Below, in pieces: positions 1-10,310 of a DNA stretch of 64,000 bases. Every line of letters begins with the position of its first letter. Within the stretch, counting starts at the first letter, position 1. Source of the stretch: Zea mays (lineage: Eukaryota > Streptophyta > Magnoliopsida > Poales > Poaceae); NCBI RefSeq assembly GCF_902167145.1, contig NC_050098.1, forward strand, positions 30,312,501-30,376,500, written 5' to 3'. Both the position numbers and the translations under genes were made by a program. The notes beneath the pieces were generated by a model. That model did not search any database. It worked only from the letters and a program-made list of their open reading frames with translations, and had not been told where the DNA came from.

Positions 1-1296
1 CCTGGCCTAACCCCAAGCCGGGGCTGAGGCCAAGGTGGGCAGCCATGTCGTCTTCCTCGTCATCATCTTCATCATCGTCGTCGTCGTCGGGCGTTTCCGG
101 CGACGGCTCCCTCGGGAGCCCCTCCCTCTCCTGCCGGCAACGAAGCTTCTCCAAGGCGTCTTGAGCCCGCCTCCGCTCGCGGGCCCGGGCCTTCTCCGCG
201 TCCTTCTTTTTCTTCCTCTCCTCCGCGGCAACCCGCCGCGCTGCTCGGTCCACCGCATCCTGCGAGACCCGTGGCAGGGAAGGCTTGTGCCACCCCACCT
301 CCTGAAGAAGGGGGAAAAATCCCAATCGTAAGAACTAGGAGCAACCCGATGCAAGAGAAAGGAAAAAGCGGCCACTCACCAGAGTCACGCACCCTTGGTC
401 TGGGTGCATCAAAAGCTGGGAGAAGGCGCTGGGGTCCGGTTTCCCCAACGCGACGGACACCCGCCCGTGGAGGACGTCGAAGGGAAGGGGATCAGAGGAC
501 ATCCGCGAGCCCTCCAAGTCAGCCTCCGGTGTCATCTCCCAAAGCGACAGTCGTCGCTCCGCCAAGGGAAGCACCCTCCGACGGTGGATGGCGGCAACCA
601 CTCCCGCAGCGGTGAGTCCCCCCTTCCGCAACGCCTCCAAGGCCTTGAGAAGGGGTTCGAGGTTCTTTTGTCTTTCGTGCGGGGTCCCGTGGCGCCAAGC
701 ATCAGCGGCGGTGGTGACTACTCGCTGAGAGAATGACGGGAGCAACTCGCCGTCATTCTGGAGGTAGAACCACCGGCGCTGCCACCCCTTGTTCGAGGAC
801 GCGAGGATGGCGGGAATATACAGCGACGCCCACGACTGCCTCAGCAGGAGGGTGCAGCCGCCGGCCCGCACCGCTGCGCGGACCTTCCTCTCCCCCATCG
901 GCGAGGCAAAAAGCTCCACGAAAAAGAGATGGGTCCACAAATCCCAATGGGGGCAATCCCCAAGTACCCCTCGCACACTGCTACGAAGATGGCGGCCTGC
1001 GAGATGGAGTTGGGGCTGAGGTTGTGCAACTCCACCCCGTAGTGGTGCAGGATCGCCCGCATGAAGCGGCTCGCCGGCACACCAAATCCCCGCTCGTGGA
1101 AGGAGACGAAGCTCACGATGTACCCCGGCGGTGGGGATGGAGCGGCTCCGCCCACGGGGGGAATCCATTCCGGTCGCTGCTCATCGGTGAGAGGGCGAAG
1201 TAAACCCTCGCCATCAAGATCCTCCAGATCACTCGCCATCACCGTGGAAAAAGGCCATGGGTCGCGCGGCGAGATGATGGTCACCCGGTCAGCCAT
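1..1296 (-). pseudogene. Antisense, spliced transposon gene of element A (putative gypsy-type transposase-28-like protein), partial
   Basis: On the minus strand an ATG at 1296 opens a reading frame (starts MADRVTI) that resembles the plant 'putative gypsy type transposon' domain family (Pfam Transposase_28). Typical segments are the FGVPASRFMRAILHHYGVEL helix, LSPNSISQAAIF, and a Trp-rich WDLWTHLFFVE block. The frame breaks in a run of G at 949-953 (C run on the coding strand), where one base seems missing, and continues in another frame to 380. A GT-AG intron follows (379 down to 302; donor CTG|GTGAG, acceptor TTCAG|GAGG). The second exon (301 to the window edge) encodes a lysine/arginine/glutamate-rich helix, then a run of Asp and Glu. 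The frame stays open across the junction, which supports the splice. The gene runs opposite to the element's own transcript. Its 3' end is outside the window; function unknown. Confidence 0.65.
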
Positions 1297-1432
1297 CACC
1301 GAGCGGAAGGGGTGGCGGCGCAAGGGGCAGGGAGGGCGGTTTCCTCTTCTCTGGCTAAGTCTCTCGGGTTGCGAAAACCCAAAAGGGAGGCAGGAAGCGG
1401 AGCAAAGAACCACCGCCAGACCCTCTCCCGAG

Positions 1433-1438
1433 TATATA
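1433..1438 (-). promoter_or_regulatory. TATA-like box for the antisense gene of element A
   Basis: TATATA on the minus strand lies about 140 bp upstream of the ATG at 1296, in otherwise GC-rich DNA. Element B has a comparable TATAAAA box upstream of its antisense gene, so a dedicated promoter inside the element is plausible. Inferred from sequence only. Confidence 0.4.
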
Positions 1439-2723
1439 AAGACCAAGGCGATACCGGTTCAAACGTTCCGCCCGGACCGGACGCGGGATTCGAAAACGCA
1501 AAGCGAAACAGCCGTTCCCCGAATGGCTCGCGCACGCGCAACGGCCGCCCCGCGAACCACTCGCCCCATCGCATTAACTCCGCGGCGGGACAGGCCTCTG
1601 GTAGGAGAAGCGGGCGACGCTTCGCCTTCGCCATAATGACCGCATCAAAAAAGGTACGCCGCGTCGTTCGATTTCGTATCCTTTTCCTTTTTTCCTCTTT
1701 CTCTCTCTTGCAACAGGGACCGGGAAAGGGGGATACCCCGAAAAGGATCCTTCCCCGAGAAGGAACCAGGTTCCGAGCCCCCCTACTGATCAGAGGTTCG
1801 AAGGCTGGCCCCCCGGAAGGGTTCGACAGCCGCCTCAGATCGCGTGGGCCCTACACCCACTACTGGTGAGAGGTTCGAAGGCCGGCCCCTCGAAAGGGTT
1901 CCACGGCCGCCTCAGGCTACTCGGGCACCGCGCCCATTACTGATCAGGGGTTCGAAGGCTGGCCCCCGAAGGGTTCACAGCCGCCTCAGACGCCGAGCGA
2001 GGGATGACCATGGGTACGTTCGATACATAACCAAGGCTCGGGCTGCGCTCCCGAGGTACCCTAGGACATTTTCGAGACCAGCGGGAATGATCTTGTAACG
2101 GAATCCCATCAGAGGGAGGCATCGAGCCCTCGGACCCCGTCGCCAGGGGACCGAGTCCGGCAGATCACCCGCAGGTACTTTTGGGCGTGCCTCTGGGCCC
2201 CTAGCCGACCCCTAACGAACGAGGCACGGACGTCCACTCGGATTACCCGCTTGCAGCTCATCGGAGACACCATGTTCGGCGCCCATCGAGGGCAACATGG
2301 CGCTTTCCCCCCCTCCTCCTTGCGGAAAGGCGACGCAGGGGCGTATGTAAAAAAACCGAGTCTACCCCTGACCGCCCTCTCGCTCTGTGCAGAGGCTCAG
2401 GGGCTGCTCTCGCTAACCCGGCTCCGGCCGAACCATTGACAGCATCAATATACCAGCCCAAGAACTTGGGACCCGACCGTACACCTGGGCTACGGCCAGC
2501 TCGCATGAGGGAACGACCAGACCAGCCGAAGCACTACGCGAGGCATTAAGACCTCGAAGGAGTGAAACCACTCCTCCGAGGCCTCGGGGGCTACACCCGG
2601 CGGGTGCGCTCGCGCGCACCCACCGGAACAAAACGCAACCGAGAAAGGCTGGTCCCCTTGCAAAAACGTGCGACGAAAGCCTCCAAGCGAGTGCAAACAC
2701 TCCCTTCGAGGCTCAGGGGCTAC

Positions 2724-4284
2724 TATCGGGGACCATAATTAGGGGTACCCTCAAGGCTCCAAATTCTCAGCTGGTAACCCCCATCAGCACAAAGCTGCAA
2801 AGGCCTGATGGGTGCGATTAAGTCAGGGATCAGTCCATTGGAGGGACTCGATCATGCCTCGCCCGAGCCTAGCCTCGGACAAGGGCAGCCGACCCCGGAG
2901 GATTTCCGTCTCGCCCGAGGCCCCCCTTCAGCGGCGAACATATTTCCGGCTCGCCCGAGGCCCTGCCTTCGCCAAGAAGAAACCCTGACCAAATCGCCAC
3001 ACCGACCGACCAAATCGCAGGAGCATTTAATGCAAAGGTGGCCTGACACCTTTATCCTGACGCGCGCCCCCCAGCCGGCAGAGCCGAAGTGACCGTCGTC
3101 ACTTCGCCGCTCCACTGACCGGCCTGACAGAAGGACAGCGCCGCCTGCGCCACTCCGACTGCGGTGCCACTTGACAGAGTGAGACTGACAGGCAGTCAGG
3201 CCCTGCCGAAGGCACCATAGGAAGCTCCGCTTCGCCCGACCCCAGGGCTCGGACTCGGGCTAAGTCCCGGAAGACGGCGAACTCCGCTCCGCCCGACCCA
3301 GGGCTCGGACTCGGGCTAAGTCCCGGAAGACGGCGAACTCCGCCCGACCCAGGGCTCGGACTCGAGCTAAGTCCCAGAAGACGGCGATCTCCGCCTCGCC
3401 CGACCTAGGGCTCGGACTTGGGCTCGGCCCCAGAAGACGACAAACTCCGCTTCGCCCGACCCCAGGGCTCGGACTCCGCCCCGGCACCAGCCGGCGATCT
3501 CCGCCTCGCCCGAACCTGGGGCTCGGACCCGACCTCGGCCACGGAAGATAGACTCGACCTCGGCTTCGGAGGAGCTTCCACATCGCCCAACCTAGGGCGC
3601 AGACCAGCCACGTCAACAGGAGGCGCCATCATCACCCTACCCCGAGCTGACTCGGGCCGCAGGGAACAAGACCGGCGTCCCATTTGGCTCGCTCCGCCAG
3701 ATAGGCAATGATGGCACCCTGCATACTCTGTGACGACGGTGGCTCTCAGCCCCCTTACGGAAGCAAGAGGACGTCAGCAAGGATTTAACCGCTCCGACAG
3801 CTGTCCCTCCACCAGGCTCCTTCGCTCCTCCGACGGCCACGACATCACACCAGCTGGGTGCCAAAATCTCTCCGGCTGCCACAATGGCATGTACTTAGGG
3901 CGCTAGCTCTCCTCCGCTAGACACGTAGCACTCTGCTACACCCCCCATTGTACACCTGGATCCTCTCCTTACGCCTATAAAAGGAAGGACCAGGGCCCTC
4001 TTAGAGAGGGTTGGCCGCGCGGGGACGAGGACAAGACAGGCGCTCGCTGGAGGCCGCTCGCTCCCTCTCCTGCGTGGACGCTTGTAACCCCCTACTGCAA
4101 GCGCACCCGACCTGGGCGCGGGACGAACATGAAGGCCGCGGGATTCCCACCTCTCTTACGCCGGTCTCCGGCCGCCTCGCTCTCCCCCCTTCACGCTCGG
4201 CCTCGCGCTCGACCCATCTGGGCTGGGGCACGCGGCGACATTCACTCGTCGGCCTAGGGACCCCCTGGTCTCGGAACGCCGACA
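2724..4284 (+). repeat. 3' LTR of gypsy element A (1561 bp)
   Basis: It starts TATCGGGGACC (a TG to TA change from the usual terminus; the reverse-complement LTR of element D also ends in CCGACA) and ends GGAACGCCGACA. U3 holds CpG-rich tandem units with GGGCTCGGACTCGG cores spaced 51-57 bp (about 3240-3520). A TATAAAA box lies at 3976-3982. The same TATA and downstream sequence appear in reverse complement near 50540 in element D, so A and D are related families. Confidence 0.8.
3976..3982 (+). promoter_or_regulatory. LTR promoter TATA box, element A
   Basis: TATAAAA in the context GCC-TATAAAA-GGAAGG, about 300 bp before the LTR end. This is the expected place for the U3/R boundary of a plant LTR. 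The box is conserved in element D. Confidence 0.6.
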
Positions 4285-4578
4285 GGGTGTAAACGGATAC
4301 TTATTCGGATATCAGTTTTTTGGTCTTTTTTCTTTGATTGTGAATTAATAGAATGCAGAATCTGCTATGCAAATTTATATTCTTGTTTTTAGTATTGAGC
4401 TTGTAAAGATTCATGAAAGGTAAACCTCAAATCTATCATATATCTTCTCAAATAATAAATATAAATTTCGGATACAAATCGAATACGGATACGAATTTTT
4501 TTTACCTTTTTTGTTGTATGGAGTAAATAATGTATGAAATAATTTATACAAAATTTTATTCTTATTTATAATAATGTG

Positions 4579-5057
4579 TGTTGGCACTTGCTCTCCTGAG
4601 CGAGTGGATCCAAAAGGGGAGCAAAAGTGGTGTCAACGGGGCTACAACACGAGATGGCAATAGCTCTGTTAACCTAACCTCTCAAGGGCACTGTGCGGGG
4701 GTATTTATAGGTATCTGAGTGCCCAGCGTCCGGTGTTAAGGATGCATGTGCCCTCAGGCACCTAGGTTATCCCCGGAATATTCCCATAAAGCAGGGTTAC
4801 AAACCGTAATTACAGGGAGACCTTTACAAATTAGGCCCGTAATGCGCAGCGGCCACGCAGGGCCTATTACAATGGGCCGGATCATACGTGGGCCTCCATG
4901 TTGAGCGAGGTCGCAAGATGAGACGACCTCATCACAAGCCTCCAGCCGGCGACGTGTGGGACGAAGGGTAGGTTTGCCCGTCGTCTTGTCTTCGTTGGTG
5001 CAGCGAGGTTGGCGAAGGCTTCGAGCGAAGGGTGGCGTCTTCGTCTTCGCCCCAATA
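4579..5057 (-). repeat. 3' LTR of element B (479 bp)
   Basis: It begins TGTTGGCACTTGC on the plus strand and ends CCCCAATA, where the partner LTR ends CCCCAACA (CA to TA change). It is directly repeated at 15507-15984. Confidence 0.9.
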
Positions 5058-5224
5058 TTTGCCCTCCGAGGGACCAGTTCGACTAAGTCATCTGGTGCCG
5101 AAGACGTCGCTAGATGGTGGAGTCGCTGCCCTCGCTCGAAGTGGTTCCGCGGGGGTTTTTGACATGACCGTTGATTGACGCCGTACTGTTGGATTGCGGG
5201 TTTCCCGAAGCGCCACGCTCTGTG

Positions 5225-5231
5225 TATAAAA
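5225..5231 (+). promoter_or_regulatory. TATA box of the plus-strand gene in element B
   Basis: TATAAAA followed by GGGGGCGGG, about 200 bp upstream of the ATG at 5427 and just inside the 3' LTR. It is placed to drive the antisense gene independently of the LTR promoter. A short duplicated segment (about 32 bp, containing AAGCAGACCGCCCGCCG) lies between it and the ATG. Confidence 0.55.
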
Positions 5232-5426
5232 GGGGGCGGGGGGCGGCTCGTTTTGAACTTTATCTTTCCGCGCTCCGCGAAAACCCTAGCCGCCTTTTCA
5301 AACTGCTCGCTGCTCGTCTGCCCTCCTTGCTCTTGCTCGTCGGAGATCTGGCCCATGTGAAGCAGACCGCCCGCCGATCTGGCCCGTGTGAAGCAGACCG
5401 CCCGCCGCCGCCGACGGTACGTAGCG

Positions 5427-8400
5427 ATGCCGTCCTCTTCTTCTGCTGCTGCCGCTACGCCGCCGGCTGGCGCGTCGTCCGGGGAGACACTGAGTGATGT
5501 GGCGGCGGAGGAGTTGCGCGCTGGTGATACAGTGGAGTTCGGCGTGTCGCGGATGTCCTCAGTCCACGTGCAAGACATGCAACAACTTGGTTATTTCGGC
5601 GGCGGAGTGGCACGTGTCCTGGGGACGGAGGAGGTCCCCGAGCCAGAAGGCGAATTGGTTGTGTTCGAGGCTTTTTTCACTGCTGGCCTTCGTCTGCCCG
5701 CACATCAATTTGTGGGAGAAGTCCTGCGTAGGTTCAACGTCCAGGTCCACCAGCTGACGCCAAATGTCGTGGTGGCTCTGGCGAAGTATGTCTGGGCGAC
5801 GACCTCGTACGACGGGCAGCCCTCGGTCGAAGTCTTCGCGAAGTATTATTGTCTGCACTGGCAGAAAAGGAAAATCGGAAATAAGATTGCCCAATTTGGA
5901 TCTTGCATGTTTACGCCGAAGACGGGCAAGACTTCGATGGAAGTCGTTGAGTTGGTTCCCAGTGCCCGCAATAAATGGGGCAACTAGTGGGAATTTTGGT
6001 TCTATGTTGCCGAAGGGACAGTCGAAGACCATTCGGGGCTCCCTGTGGCTGAGATGTGCTCGCATTATTATTCAGCATACCTGCGGTTTGAAGTAGCGGA
6101 GGAGGATGCAGACGAAGGGGCCCTGCGGTGCGCGGCCGGCCTGAGTAGCGGGCGCGATCTGGTTGAGGAGTTTGTCGCGTATGGGGTGTGGCCCTTGGTT
6201 CATGGCTGGGCGCTGGGTGAAGTATGCCCTCGCCAGATGCCTTCCCGTGGCGGGATGCTGGTGCGGAGTCCCGCCTTCGCACTAGATTTGCATGGACGAG
6301 ATCCCGCCGCATTTGTGCGTGTGGCAGAGGATGGGGCGGCGCGGATAATTGGTCGCTACGTGCCAAAGATGGAAGGCCAGCGTAGTTGGGATATACGCGG
6401 ATCCAACGATCGCTTGAATAGGGTCTTCGAGTTGAACCGTCTGCCGTATGGCGGTTATCCCGGGCAAGACGATGTCGATCGCCGCGGGAAGAATCCAACG
6501 ACAGAGACTGAAGATGACCCCGCGCCGGCGGCCGCCCCATCCACTAAGAAGAGGAAGCTAGGTACTGTGATGGGAGGACTGGGGGTCTCCGATAGTTTTG
6601 CTATGGAGCTGATGGGGACATGCGCGGCCCCCGGGGGAAGGATGTCTTCGCCCGAGCTCCGAGAGTCTTTGGCGCGGATGCTGAAGGTTACCGGGGGTTG
6701 GTGGCCTAAGAACGTTCCTATCCCCCGTGCGGCCGGCGAAGACTTTTTTACATCTCGCATGGTTCATGACTTGAAAGTGTTTCCTTATGGATAGAATATT
6801 GCTGCTGTTGTGTCGGCAGTGATGGACAAGGATCGTCAGGAGGCTGCGCAAAAGTGTCGGGCGGTCATCAGGCTGCCCGAGGCTAGGCCAAAGAGGGTGC
6901 GGGGGACTGCGAAGGCTGCAGCCTCTGGCGGTAGCCAGCCGACGCTGGCGGCGAAGTCGGCCGCCCCTAGGTCCAGCAAGGTGTCGGATGTGGTGAAGGC
7001 AGCTGGCGTCGGCGTAGCCAAGTCTGCCTCGGCCGGAGCCACGAAGGCCCGAGACTTGTCTTCGTCGGTGAAGCGCGTTGCTGATTTCGGCACTGATATT
7101 AGTGTGGAAGATTATCTCATTGGTAAGTCGTTGGCCCGTTTTTTAGACTGTTGATACTTTGCAGGATCGGGCGAGGGGCAACTTGCTGTTGTTCCGCCTG
7201 CGGTGGCGACCACGGTGTCTGCCACGGTGCCTGGGGCGAAGGGTAGCGCTCTCAGCGCTGGCGGTGAGATTTCGGCGCTCACCACCGTCAAAGACGAAGC
7301 GGGCGCTGTATCCCGCCGGCTGAGGGAGGCGTCGCAGCGGCTGAGCCAGGTAGTTGGGCTAGACTTTGGTTTTTACCGCTTTCGTTGGGATTGTGGACTT
7401 ATGTTTGTCTTTTAGGCGGCTGACTTCACCGACCGCGTGGCATCGGGGACCTTTACGGTAGTTGTGTCTGCCGAAGTCGAGAGACTTCGGGCGCAACATG
7501 CTGACGCTGTCCGGGAAAAGTCGGCCGCCGATAGCAAGTGCCGCAAGCTGACGGAGAAGGTGGCCGCGCTGGAGGGCGAGAGGACTGACCTCCGGCGCCA
7601 GCTGGCGGAGGAAAGGAGGGAGGCCAATCTGGCGCGAGTGGAGGGTAGCCTCGCCAGCCAGCGCGCCGACGAATGGGAGACGCGGTTCAACGCTCTGAAG
7701 GCCCGCATGGAGAGGGTCGAGGCCTCAATGCGCTCGGAAGTTGAGCGGACGCGCAAACAGCTCATGGACTCATACCACGAGCTGGGCACGCGGACCGCTG
7801 ACTTCGAAGTGCCCAACCGAGAATCAGGCCTTCGCTGCCTCGAGTGGCTGCAAGAGGAGTTGTTGGCGCTCCCGACCATTGTGGAGGGATTTATGTCCTT
7901 TGCCTCTCTGGTCACCTGCGAAGGGGCGATGAACACGCTGTCCCGCGAAGGGTGCAGCCACTATGAGGTCTTCGACCGATCTGATGAGGATTTCGAGCGC
8001 GAAATTTACAAGGTCGAGGACCCTGTGGTGAAGGAATCCGCGGGAGCCCTCTTTGACCGGATGTGGGGCCCCCACGGTCAGGAGGTGGTGAGGGAGCGGT
8101 CTGACCGGGCGAGGGGTCGGGTAATGTTTATGTTTTGTTTGGTGTTGTTGGATGTGGGTTATACGTGGGCTTGCTGAATCGGTGTGCTGTGTTGCAGGCG
8201 GCGCGTAATGAGACAGTGGAGGACTTCGGAGCTTTGAACAGCGCGCAGCCTGAAGCGGAGTCGAGCCCGGTGGCCCTGCCCCCGGAAACCGCTGAAGGCT
8301 CCCTTGCTGCCCCTGCGGCTACTGTGTCCGGTGGTGGCTCATCGCCAACTGCAGTGCCGAGGGCTGAGGATCCCCCGAAGACGGCGACGGAGCCGGCAGC

Positions 8401-8914
8401 GGAGGACCCCACGGCGGCTGGGCCTTCGCAGGTGGCTTAGTGGGTGTGGGTAGTTAGGGAATTTTGTATATGTTGCTGAACCTTGGTTGCTGCACAGGTT
8501 CAAGGTTTTGGGCCTGTGCACGCAACCGCCACTGCTAATTTTTTGGCAGCTTCGACCGTGGGTGCTGGGAATGAATCGGATGAGCCTGCTTCTAAATTTT
8601 CTGATTTTGGTGGCTTTGGGAGTTCGGTTGAGTGGACGGAGGAGTCGTCGGATGAGGACTTGGATTATTTTGTGGCCTTGGATGTGGCAGCGGCGGAGTC
8701 TTCGCCGCGCGTTGCGGATGCTGAAGTTGTGCCTGGTCCGAGCGCTAGGCGCAGGCGGCGAAGGGCGGTTGCGAAGCGTAGAGTGAGCGAGGTGGACGGC
8801 AGTCGGCTTTGTGTGGACAGGGCTGGCAAGCAGGAATTGTTGTCCTCGCCGGCCATTGCGAGTGTGGGTGAGGGGGAGTTGCGAAGTCTTTTGAGGGTGA
8901 GGAGCTTAGGATAA
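5427..8914 (+). pseudogene. Five-exon antisense gene of element B (Transposase_28-like domain, coiled coil, acidic C-terminus)
   Basis: Frame-consistent exons are 5427-7122, 7165-7349, 7416-8120, 8198-8431 and 8498-8914. They are joined by four GT-AG introns of 42, 66, 77 and 66 bp, and total 3237 nt (1078 codons plus TAA). Exon 1 encodes a Ser/Ala-rich start and a domain like the plant gypsy-type 'transposase 28' family (LRLPAHQFVGEVLRRFNVQV, QLTPN). It also has a basic, possibly nuclear-localising KKRK stretch and an Ala/Lys-rich segment. Exon 3 is a long heptad-rich coiled coil (VERLRAQHADAVREK onward). Exon 5 is acidic (EESSDEDLDYF) then Arg-rich (RRRRRR). Exon 1 has two in-frame stops, TAG at 5985 and TAG at 6792, so this copy is dead. 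The gene converges on gag-pol. Splicing is inferred from frame continuity; biochemical role unknown. Confidence 0.7.
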
Positions 8915-9131
8915 TGCTATTTAACTATAGGGAGATGGAGATCATTCCAAAGGTTGAACCGATGTAAGGTGTGATGCCCTCGCTGTACATATGTAACTAT
9001 AATTTGTATGATGAGGTTATGCGCCTGTGCTATGCTTGTAAAGGCGTTGTGCGCTTGGTCTAGTATGTTTATTATGTCGGTCCGGCGTGCCTGTGGTCAG
9101 TCCTGGCGCGGACAGTTTGGTGTAGGGTTTA

Positions 9132-9606
9132 GCACGGGTAGTCTTTTGAGGAAGACTTCGAATTTGCGCACTTGTTGTGCTAGTCCGGCTGCACCCTTAG
9201 GCGACTTTCGCACGGATAGTCTTTTTGAGAAGACTTCGAATTTACGCACTTGTTGTGCTAGTCCGGCTGCACCCTTAGGCGACTTTCGCACGGATAGTCT
9301 TTTCGAGAAGACTTCGAATTTACGCACTTGTTGTGCTAGTCCGGCTGCACCCTTAGGTGACTTTTGCACGGATAGTCTTTTCGAGAAGACTTCGAATTTA
9401 CGCACTTGTTGTGCTAGTCCGGCTGCACCCTTAGGCGACTTTTGCATGGATAGTCTTTTCGAGAAGACTTCGAATTTACGCACTTGTTGTGCTAGTCCGG
9501 CTGCACCCTTAGGCGACTTTTGCACGGATAGTCTTTTCGAGAAGACTTCGAATTTACGCACTTGTTGTGCTAGTCCGGCTGCACCCTTAGGCGACTTTCG
9601 CATGGA
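9132..9606. repeat. 78-bp tandem repeat array, about six copies
   Basis: GAAGACTTCG recurs at 9151, 9229, 9307, 9385, 9463 and 9541, exactly 78 bp apart, with copies differing by a few bases (for example TTTTGA versus TTTCGA). Because 78 is a multiple of three, both strands stay open across the array and give spurious 26-residue repeat proteins. It lies between the 3' ends of the antisense gene and of pol. Confidence 0.95.
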
Positions 9607-9834
9607 TTGTCGCACGCGAGGGGTAGCCATCGCTGTCCCTCGCGGTGACTTTTGTGTTGGTCGAATGTCGAAGACCGTTTAGTCGGTCTTTTTCGACGTG
9701 GTTTTTGCGGGGGATTTTTCGCGTGTATATTACATGGCTCCGCCTCGTTAAAAACCTCACCCCCCGGGAGGAAAAGAGTGCGGGTCGGCTGAAAACTATT
9801 CTATGGATTACAAGGGCAAATTGGCCCTGAGGAG

Positions 9835-10310
9835 TTAAACAAAAAATTTGCGAAGATTATCAATGTTCCAAGAATGTTCTAAGTCTTCGCCGGATGGAGT
9901 TGTGAGTCTGTACGCACTGGGGGACGCCTTCGTCTTGACGATGAAGGGGCCCTCCCACTTCGGCTCCAACTTGCCCCGGGACTCTGTCCGAGCTGTCCGG
10001 ACGAGTACGAGGTCTCCTTCGTTGAACTCCCTCGGGATGGCTGTGTGGTCATGCCATGCTTTTGTCTGGGCTTGGTATTTGTCCAGAGCCTGTAGGGCGA
10101 AGACGCGGTCTCCGTCGATGAGGTCCTTTGAAGTCGTCTCATCTATGTCCGGGACGGCCGACGCGGCTGTCCGAGGTGACCCATGTTTTATTTCTTGCGG
10201 AGTCATAGCCTCCGATCCGTATAGTAGGCGGAAAGGGGTGAACCCAGTCGCCCTGCACTCAGTTGTGTTCAGCGCCCAGACCACTTCGGGTAACAGGTCG
10301 GGCCACTTGC
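9835..10310 (-). pseudogene. Integrase C-terminal region, element B pol
   Basis: The minus-strand frame contains LNTTECRATGFTPFRLLYG, the conserved region after the catalytic core of gypsy integrases. A chromo-like/GPF-type segment follows (GDLVLVR, KLEPKWEGPF, and YRL before the stop at 9835-9837). It is the end of pol, separated from the catalytic core by a one-base frameshift near 10310. Confidence 0.8.

Larger units (their letters stand above)
1..4284 (+). mobile_element. Ty3/gypsy LTR retrotransposon A, 3' part (internal 3' region plus 3' LTR)
   Basis: The window opens inside a large gypsy element in plus orientation. Its 3' LTR is 2724-4284; the 5' LTR, gag and pol lie outside the window. 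The internal part holds a gene on the opposite strand (1-1296) and about 1.4 kb of GC-rich sequence without coding potential (1297-2723). That stretch is visibly homologous, in reverse complement, to 51720-52930 of element D and to 17490-18000 of fragment C. The sequence after the LTR starts GGGTG, a plausible 5-bp target duplication whose partner is outside the window. The LTR type (TGTCGGGGACC-like start, end CCGACA) is common in maize gypsy elements; I do not assign a family name. Confidence 0.8.

Noticed and set aside
9132..9606. CRISPR-like array
   Set aside because: Plant nuclear DNA; repeats are contiguous 78-bp tandem units without unique spacers.
9008..9682. Long ORFs on both strands across the 78-bp array, encoding 26-residue repeats
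   Set aside because: A consequence of a unit length divisible by three in stop-free sequence; both strands are equally open and no known protein is matched.
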